From: JBDREA01 sp043820265
GTDB lineage: Archaea; Altiarchaeota; Altiarchaeia; IMC4; JBDREA01
NCBI GenBank assembly: GCA_043820265.1
Contig: JBDREA010000128.1
Span: forward strand, 1-30,958
Length of the DNA: 30,958 nt
Reading direction: 5' to 3'
This document shows, piece after piece, positions 8,207 through 14,900 of the stretch (the stretch's first letter is position 1; each line of letters begins with the position of its first letter). A program made the position numbers and the translations under genes. The notes beneath the pieces are model-generated. The model made no database searches. It was not told the origin of the DNA and worked only from the letters and a program-made list of their open reading frames with translations.

Positions 8207-8226
8207 GGTATTCCCCATGGAATACC
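8207..8226. promoter_or_regulatory. Perfect palindrome between TATA box and start: probable operator
   Basis: GGTATTCC (8207-8214) and GGAATACC (8219-8226) are exact reverse complements separated by CCAT. The element fills the space between the TATA box and the predicted transcription start. A protein bound there would block transcription. The first gene of the operon encodes a ribbon-helix-helix protein, a family that binds short palindromes as dimers or tetramers, so autoregulation is the natural inference. Confidence 0.6.
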
Positions 8227-8231
8227 TCAGG

Positions 8232-8414
8232 ATGCCCAAAATTTGCGTTGAGATACCGGCAGAAATTATCGCTGACCTCAGATGCCACGTCGGAGACGAC
8301 AAGAAGTTCGTCAATCTTAGCGATGCAATCCGCACGGCATGCAGAAAACTCCTGGACCGCCTGGATGAAATTGACGAATATCACGAAAGAAAAATTATTA
8401 AAACGAAAAAATGA
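8232..8414 (+). CDS. Ribbon-helix-helix (CopG/MetJ-type) regulator, first gene of preQ0 operon
   Basis: 60 residues. An N-terminal beta strand (about 2-8, PKICVEI) is followed by helix A (about 10-20), a turn, and helix B beginning at NLSDAIRTACRKLL (about 28-41). This is the pattern of ribbon-helix-helix DNA-binding proteins, whose strands insert into the major groove as dimers. The C-terminus is basic (RKIIKTKK). Its TGA overlaps the queD ATG as ATGA, so it is made together with the preQ0 enzymes. A perfect palindrome at the promoter is a plausible target. I do not recognise a named family beyond the fold; an antitoxin role is possible, but no toxin gene adjoins it. Confidence 0.8.
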   Translation: MPKICVEIPAEIIADLRCHVGDDKKFVNLSDAIRTACRKLLDRLDEIDEYHERKIIKTKK

Positions 8415-8749
8415 AGATAGGCCGAACCTTCCACTTTGATTCAAGCCATCATCTAGCCAACTACAAAGGAGCCTGCGAGCGGGTCCACGGCCACACCTAC
8501 AGGCTTGAAGTTGTCATCACAGACGAGGTGAAGGACGATGGGATGGTGCTTGACTTCGAGGAATTAAAAAATATCATCAAAGAAAAGGTCCTTGAGAAGC
8601 TGGATCACAGGGACCTAAACGAGGTTCTTCCCAATCCGACCGCAGAAAACATCGCAAGCTGGATTTGGGACAATCTATCAAACGATTTGTCTTTAAACTC
8701 CATCAAACTCTGGGAGGGCCATGGCAAGTGGGTAGAGATCGAAAAGTGA
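8411..8749 (+). CDS. queD: 6-carboxy-5,6,7,8-tetrahydropterin synthase
   Basis: 112 residues, in the usual 110-140 range. It belongs to the 6-pyruvoyl-tetrahydropterin synthase family and converts 7,8-dihydroneopterin triphosphate to 6-carboxytetrahydropterin, the second step of preQ0 formation. The signature CERVHGHTY gives catalytic Cys22 and zinc ligands His26 and His28, with the third His from SSHH (13-14). LDHRDLN and the PTAEN motif (Glu79) are also conserved, and WEG near residue 101 supplies the substrate-binding Glu. The ATG overlaps the RHH stop (ATGA) and the gene ends in a GTGA overlap with queC. The operon context makes the QueD assignment much more likely than a biopterin or methanopterin role. 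Confidence 0.94.
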   Translation: MKIGRTFHFDSSHHLANYKGACERVHGHTYRLEVVITDEVKDDGMVLDFEELKNIIKEKVLEKLDHRDLNEVLPNPTAENIASWIWDNLSNDLSLNSIKLWEGHGKWVEIEK

Positions 8750-9414
8750 AGGCTGTTTGTCTGGTATCTGGGGGATTGGACAGCTGCGTTGCTTCTGCCA
8801 TCGCAAGCAAAGATTGCGGCGAGTTGTACTTCCTGCACATCAACTACGGCCAAAGGACCGAGGAACGCGAGAAAAGAGCCTTTCATGAATTAGCCAAGCA
8901 TTTTAACACCTTAAAAACATTGGAAGTCGATGTGGCCTTTTTGAAAGAGATAGGCGGAAGCAGCTTAACCGACGATACACTAGTTGTGCCTAAAGCAGAC
9001 CTTCAAAGAAAAGATATTCCATCAACCTACATTCCCTTCCGTAACGCAAACATCCTATCGATAGCAGTTAGCTGGGCTGAAGTCTTAGGTGCTAATAGGA
9101 TTTATTTCGGCGCGGTCGAAGAGGATTCGTCCGGCTACCCTGATTGCAGGGAATCCTTCGTGGAAAAATTCAATGAAGTAATAGTTGAGGGGACAAAGCC
9201 AGAAACCAAAATAGAAATCAAAACTCCCCTCATCCACCTCTCAAAAAAGGAAATAGTTAAAAAAGGAAAGGAACTCAAGGCTCCCTTCCACCTGACTTGG
9301 AGCTGCTACCAGAGCAACGGACCTAAGGCGTGCGGGGTCTGCGACAGCTGCGCGCTGAGAAGGAGAGGATTCCAAAAGGCAGGATTGGAGGATTCCATCG
9401 AATACGAAAAATGA
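8746..9414 (+). CDS. queC: 7-cyano-7-deazaguanine (preQ0) synthase
   Basis: 222 residues, near the usual length. It is an N-type PP-loop ATPase that converts 7-carboxy-7-deazaguanine to preQ0 using ATP and ammonia. The ATP-binding motif SGGLDS is at residues 8-13. The C-terminal zinc site is Cys187, Cys196, Cys199, Cys202 (CGVCDSC), followed by RRRGF. The GTG start at 8746 overlaps the queD stop (GTGA) and places the PP-loop strand at the very N-terminus, as in the family. An upstream ATG in the same frame would add 27 residues lying inside queD and is rejected. The gene ends in an ATGA overlap with queE. Confidence 0.95.
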   Translation: MKAVCLVSGGLDSCVASAIASKDCGELYFLHINYGQRTEEREKRAFHELAKHFNTLKTLEVDVAFLKEIGGSSLTDDTLVVPKADLQRKDIPSTYIPFRNANILSIAVSWAEVLGANRIYFGAVEEDSSGYPDCRESFVEKFNEVIVEGTKPETKIEIKTPLIHLSKKEIVKKGKELKAPFHLTWSCYQSNGPKACGVCDSCALRRRGFQKAGLEDSIEYEK

Positions 9415-10016
9415 GAATCTATGAGATCTTTGCGTCCATCCAGGGAGAGGGTTTATATGTTGGAACACCACAGGTTTTCGTGAGGGTCGCAGGATGCAAC
9501 ATCAGATGCGTATGGTGCGATTCGAAGAAGGCGTGGGGAACTGGAAAAGACATGTCTGTGAAAGAAGTACTCGCCAGAATCGAGTCGTTTAGGTTAAAGA
9601 GCGTTTGTATCACAGGCGGCGAACCTCTCGTTCAGATCAAAGAGCTGGGGGAGTTAGTCGGAGAGCTCAAGAAGAAAGGATACTTCGTCCTTCTTGAGAC
9701 CAACGGCACGATCTTTGACGAAGAGATCTTTTCTTTGGTCGACTGCGTGGACATGGATGTGAAAGCTCCGAGTTCTGGTGAGCAAAGCAATGAATCAATA
9801 ATTGAAAAACTCAAACCCAAAGATTATGTAAAGGTCGTAGTCGGGACCGATGAAGACTTTCTGTTCGCAAAAAAAATCCGAAAAAAATCGAAGGTCTCCG
9901 TTGTCATACAGCCGGAAGCGGAATCTGATTGGAAAAACATCGCGCAAAAAGTCGTCAATGAAAGATTGGACGTCAGAGTGATCCCGCAAATCCATAAAAT
10001 CCTAAAAGTAGAATGA
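9411..10016 (+). CDS. queE: 7-carboxy-7-deazaguanine synthase, radical SAM
   Basis: 201 residues. It opens with MRIYEIFASIQGEG, the usual QueE start, then the radical-SAM cluster motif CNIRCVWC (Cys29, Cys33, Cys36) that holds the [4Fe-4S] cluster. ITGGEP (about 67-72) is the SAM-binding GGE motif. QueE rearranges 6-carboxytetrahydropterin to 7-carboxy-7-deazaguanine, the ring-contracting step between QueD and QueC. The length is short, as in many archaeal and bacterial QueE proteins. The start at 9411 overlaps the queC stop; a longer upstream frame lies inside queC and is rejected. Confidence 0.95.
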   Translation: MRIYEIFASIQGEGLYVGTPQVFVRVAGCNIRCVWCDSKKAWGTGKDMSVKEVLARIESFRLKSVCITGGEPLVQIKELGELVGELKKKGYFVLLETNGTIFDEEIFSLVDCVDMDVKAPSSGEQSNESIIEKLKPKDYVKVVVGTDEDFLFAKKIRKKSKVSVVIQPEAESDWKNIAQKVVNERLDVRVIPQIHKILKVE

Positions 10017-10816
10017 GCCTGAACGCAGAAACCCAGGAAAAACACCCGGATGTCAGGGAAGATTTACAGTCAGTTGGAGTAACCAATCTTAGAACAATAG
10101 TCGAAACAAAATGGAAGGGAAAAATCTATCGGTTCACCCCGACTATCGAGATAACAGTGGATCTTCCCAGAGAAAAGAAAGGCGTCCACATGAGCAGGTT
10201 AGTGGAATCCATAACTGAAATACTTGAAGAAGAGACATTAGGCGCCCACACAAGCTTTGAAGAAATTCAAAGAAGCATCTTGGATAGGCTGGCGAAAAAG
10301 CATCCATACAAAAAAGGGAGGATAATATTTCAGACAGAACTGGTTGTTGCCGCAAAGACTCCGGTCACCGGAAAAACTACGATGGAAGCTCACGAAGTCG
10401 AGGTAGAGGTTTCACGCACAGAATCATCCTGGCAAAAAAGGCTGAAAGTCAAGGTCCTTGGAAACACCGTGTGCCCCCACGCCCTGAAAAACAACAAAGG
10501 CAAAACGCACATTCAAAGGGCGGTGGGTACGCTTGAGATAGAAACGGTTTTTGATAACCCAATCGAACTCGAGGACATGATAAAAACCGTTGAATGCTCT
10601 TTTCCGAGCCCAGTCTACACCCTTCTGAAAAGTGACGATGAAAACTTCGTGGTCGAAACTATGTATGATAATCCGATGTTCGTTGAGGATGTGACGAGAA
10701 ACATGATTTCTGCGGCAAAGAAAAAATACGGGAATTCTGATATTTTTGTTTCAGTCGTAAGCGAAGAAAGCATTCACCGACATGATGTGAAGGCGGAAGC
10801 CTATGCAAAGACTTGA
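10013..10816 (+). CDS. GTP cyclohydrolase, FolE2 / MptA family
   Basis: 267 residues. Family signatures are DLPREKKGVHMSRLVE (about 50-65), GNTVCPHA with metal-ligand Cys154, and THIQR near residue 167, the counterpart of the family's HNQR. This family includes bacterial GTP cyclohydrolase IB (FolE2, product dihydroneopterin triphosphate) and archaeal MptA (product a 2',3'-cyclic phosphate for methanopterin). QueD uses the triphosphate, and the gene is coupled to queE by an ATGA overlap. A FolE2-type product, or a role feeding both pathways, is therefore suggested by context. The sequence alone does not settle which product is made. A run of five T at 10822-10826 may end the transcript. Confidence 0.92.
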   Translation: MSLNAETQEKHPDVREDLQSVGVTNLRTIVETKWKGKIYRFTPTIEITVDLPREKKGVHMSRLVESITEILEEETLGAHTSFEEIQRSILDRLAKKHPYKKGRIIFQTELVVAAKTPVTGKTTMEAHEVEVEVSRTESSWQKRLKVKVLGNTVCPHALKNNKGKTHIQRAVGTLEIETVFDNPIELEDMIKTVECSFPSPVYTLLKSDDENFVVETMYDNPMFVEDVTRNMISAAKKKYGNSDIFVSVVSEESIHRHDVKAEAYAKT

Positions 10817-10863
10817 ATGGTTTTTCCTTCAATATTGCTTTCGTTGTTACTGAATTCAGGGGG

Positions 10864-11826
10864 TTAGAGGTCTCCCAGAAAAGGGATTTTTTCAGTGATC
10901 CTATTCCCTTGATACCTGGGGCCATAGACGAATCCGTACATCGTCCCCATAAAGTATGCTGTTTGCCTTAGCACTTCCAGAAATGGCCTAGCTATTGTGT
11001 ATTCTGTGTTTTTTAGAAATTTGCAGTTTAAAATGTGAAACGGCAAAATGACGACATTATAAGCTATCCTTCTGGCTCCGAGAAATAGTGCCTTTCCAAC
11101 GCCGAAGTGTTTTTGATATTTTGTCGAAAGATAAGCGTGTCCCCTACCATACCAGAACTGTTGGTAAAATAGGCCGAACAATGTTGAGCGGTGTCTGTGG
11201 CAGACAATGGCGCTTTCTTTGTAGGCAAGTATGTATCCCGCCAATCTTATCCTTATGCCAAGGTCGGTGTCGACATGGCTTATTAGTTCTTCGTCGAATC
11301 CTCCAACTTGTATTAGAACGTTTTTTTTATAGGAGGCGTTTGCAGTAACGATAAAGTAATCGATGAATTTTTGCTGGTTGATGAGGCCCGCATCCTCTGA
11401 GTACTTTTCGACTATTGTTTCTGGTGGGGCACATATTATCTTTCCTCCCACGCCTCCGATCTTTTCATCGGTGTACCCTTTTAGTAGTTCTTCCAGCCAT
11501 CTCTCATCTGGCACGCAGTCATCGTCTGTTATGCATATGAATTCTCCTTTGGAAGCGTTGATCCCCTTGTTCCTCGCAGTCGCTACGCCGCTATGCTTCT
11601 GGATGAAATATCTATGTCTTTTATTGTCTTCCCCACTCCATTCTTCGAGGAAGATCTTTGTTGAGTCTTTGCTTCCGTCATCTATGACTATTATCTCAAA
11701 ATCGTTTTTGCTAAGGCTTTGCTCTTCAAGTGATTGTAGACACTCCTGCAGCTTTTCGCATCTGTTTCTGGTTGCGATCACGACGCTCGCTTTTATTTTG
11801 TGGTGGAATATGTTTCTTAGATCCAT
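10864..11826 (-). CDS. Family 2 glycosyltransferase
   Basis: 320 residues. The GT-A fold begins at about residue 13 (ASVVIATRNR). The nucleotide-sugar site shows IDDGS (about 48-52), ARNKGINASKGE (84-95) and the metal-binding DDDC (101-104). A later GGFDEEL segment and LGIRIRLAGY are typical of GT2 enzymes. No clear membrane helix is seen, only short hydrophobic patches near residues 240-265. It faces the giant surface-protein gene across a 148-base divergent gap. Donor and acceptor sugars cannot be read; a role in surface glycan or glycoprotein synthesis fits the surrounding genes (inference). Confidence 0.9.
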   Translation of the reverse strand: MDLRNIFHHKIKASVVIATRNRCEKLQECLQSLEEQSLSKNDFEIIVIDDGSKDSTKIFLEEWSGEDNKRHRYFIQKHSGVATARNKGINASKGEFICITDDDCVPDERWLEELLKGYTDEKIGGVGGKIICAPPETIVEKYSEDAGLINQQKFIDYFIVTANASYKKNVLIQVGGFDEELISHVDTDLGIRIRLAGYILAYKESAIVCHRHRSTLFGLFYQQFWYGRGHAYLSTKYQKHFGVGKALFLGARRIAYNVVILPFHILNCKFLKNTEYTIARPFLEVLRQTAYFMGTMYGFVYGPRYQGNRITEKIPFLGDL

Positions 11827-11836
11827 CCTCTTTTGA

Positions 11837-11856
11837 TTCCTACTATGTTGTAGGAA
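11837..11856. promoter_or_regulatory. Palindrome in front of the GT2 gene
   Basis: TTCCTAC (11837-11843) and GTAGGAA (11850-11856) are exact reverse complements around TATGTT. The element lies 10 bases upstream of the GT2 start and just downstream of an AT-rich TATA-like stretch (about 11860-11872), so it sits near the expected transcription start. It could be an operator; no cognate regulator is identified. Confidence 0.35.
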
Positions 11857-11974
11857 ATAGATTAATAATATGGCCTTGTAAGCCTTTAGGGTAAATTACC
11901 AATTTTTTGATTAATAAACTCAAATATCCTATTATTTTTGGAAATTTAATGTGTTGTATTGGTAGGGGATAAAT

Positions 11975-14900
11975 GTGAATAAAAACAGACGAACCCAGAA
12001 TAGCCTATTTTTTCTATTAGCACTCACGCTATTAGGCACATGCTCCGCCGAACAACACCAGGGAAACTTCACAAGCATGTATGAATCTACCTACCAGGCC
12101 ACTTGGAACTACGACGACTACTCGATCACATTCCTTGAACCCGAAGGTAGGTTTCCCTGGGGGGATTACTCGTTTGTCGGAAACTGGGGTTCAGTGACTA
12201 TAAGCGGACACCCAGATTTCACCGACAAGATGATCTATTATACAAACGCACTTTCAGATGTGAAAGAGGGTGATATAGTAAGGCTTTCCGGAAGAGACAT
12301 CACTAACTACGCTCACCTCACAAAGATCGGGTTGATAATCGATGATGGGGGCTCAACCGAGAGAGCGTGGGTGAGCGACGGCAACATCACCTCCTACTTT
12401 ATCGCTCCATCATACAGCGGATTTAATGCAACGGTGTTGGGAAGGGATGTCACAGTCAAAGTCAGCTCCATTGGCTCGAGCTTTTCTGAAATCGTGAATA
12501 TCATTTCGGTTACAATTGATGATCCAACCAACGTAAGAATTGTTCTCGCCTCAGACCTAGAGATAGAAAGGGACTGGGATGCCATAAGGTACACAACCAA
12601 TCACCTGGACGATATAACTTCATTTGAGACAGTAAGTCAGGCAGTTAAAGCGGCAGACGGATCATTGAAGGTTTATCTTTACTCAAACCAACCTCTCCTG
12701 GGTTATCAAGCCGACAACCAGCAATTAGACACTTATCTTTCGACAGACATTTTAGCGAACACAACCTTTGGGGCCATAAGTGATGCAAGGTCTGCCATCC
12801 AGGTTCGAGCAGCACAAACGACACACTTTTACGTAGGGAACTACGTACTTGACAGCGCAACTAGAGCTGACCCATCAATTGAATTGTCTCAACTCCACGA
12901 TGATCGAATGGAGTTATTAGACCAACTTCCCAGACTTCAAATCCCAGGTTCAGATGATGAAGAGTTCGCCTTCTTCCTATCAAACCTTTACATGGTATCT
13001 CTTCTCAACTTTGAAGGAGAGCACATCAGTTATTCAGATACTCTTTCAACCTACGCTACCGACGGACTCATGTGGCTTGCCTATAATCCAGAGTTGATTC
13101 CTGAAAAAATCCTTGAGATAAACAATAAGTACCTCGACTATACCGGAGATTCCCAGTACGTTAGCGGAGCACCTGGAATTTTCAGGGGTAAACTGAACAG
13201 GCATGGGGGAGCGGGGTACGGATCGACAGCTTTACCTACATGGTATGAGGGAAACATCCCAGACATAACTTTGAAGGACGAATACGGGAACACATTCCAT
13301 CGTTCCATCTATAGTGACATGTATTCACCAACAATTTTCATGGCTTCCATCAGAAATATGTATGATCTGACAGGGAATCTTTCTGTTATAACAGACAGGT
13401 CCACCCAAATAGACAATCTCTTTGACATGCTAAAAAGATTCGATTCAGAATATGATAGCATCTATGGCGAAGACGGAAACCTTTATCCAAACATATTCAT
13501 CCCAATGGGTGGAACAGGTGACATCCCTGGAGAGTTCCCCTCAGAGACTACTCAGTTGATTTTCGCTTATCAGGATTATGTGTACATGCTTAGACTACAG
13601 GGTAGAAACACTGAAGCCGATCAAATAGAAACTGATTTAATCCAGCCAATGATAGACGGATTCGACGCATACTTCTGGGATGAATCATTCGGATTCTATG
13701 TTGGGAAAGCAGACCAGAGGGCGGCGACGATCGGAAGCAGCATCTCTCCCGGCACAAAGTACCTCGACCGAAACAGCGAAGTACTGATAGGCCCCATCGA
13801 TAGGGATCTTGGAGACAACCATCTTCCAGAGCTTATGACAAAATTCAACAGCGACGTCTTCAACGACGAATACGGCACACACTGGACCTCAAAGGACAGC
13901 CTTCACTATTATAATCGAAGTGGCCTCTACAACGGCGAAGAAATGGAGGGAGGATACTTCCTTTTACCCACTGCCTGGACCGCCATAGGTAACTACCAAA
14001 TCGGCGACGGTAACCTGGGAGACGAATACCTGAAAAGGTTCTCCCAACTCGAGATAAAATATGGGATGTATGAGTTCATGGAAGTCCCATTCAACACGGC
14101 AAGTAATCCGATAAGGACGAGCTGGAACAACGTGTATGTGGAAGTGCCTTACGGGTCGTACTGGGCGCTAAGGGAAGCTATCGGATTAACAAGGGATGGA
14201 ATAGATGTGACATTTTCACCTAAGATGCTTCAAGGATTTGAAGCCGAAGGAATCTCGATCACAGCCGAAGGACTGACCGCATACGTGAATATCACTAAAA
14301 ACGCTCAGGGAATTGTGCTTGACATCGACTCAAACGAAGGATTAAACCTCGAGTTGATTGCTCCACCTTATTCGATCTCGGGTTATGTAAAAGACATCAA
14401 CGGGGATCCGATAGAAGATGCAACAGTTGAGTCCGAAGGACTAATCACACAAACCGGGAGCCTCGGATATTATGAGCTTTCCGCTCTTGTAAACGGCACC
14501 TATGAAATCAAGGCGTCACAAGGAAATACACTTGAAATAAAAACCGTTACAATTACTGGGAAAAGCATTGTAAACCTGAATTTCTCGCTTGTAGAGCAAG
14601 ACTTAACAGCTCCAGTAGTTACATTGTTGTCTCCTCCAGACAACTCCCTAGTCGCAAACGGAACATTCGAACTAATGTGTTCTGCTGCCGACAACCGTCA
14701 ACTCGCAAATGCAACACTCTACTGGAACCTGAGCTTAGGTGCCGGCCAGCAGGCGATACAAAATACAACAACGGGATCAGACGTATATATGAGATGCTTT
14801 AATCCTCCTGAATGTACTAGTGTGTACTTCCCTAATCCTCCAACAGGCTACATGTGGGTCGGTGATTATGGTGGAAGTAACAATGAATTTGATGGATTCA

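Noticed and set aside
8217..8231. ATG at 8217 as start of the RHH gene
   Set aside because: It lies inside the palindrome and upstream of the transcription start expected from the TATA box; the ATG at 8232 gives the normal RHH strand position.
8665..8745. Upstream extension of queC
   Set aside because: The extra 27 codons lie inside queD; the GTG at 8746 gives the normal N-terminus and a 4-base overlap.
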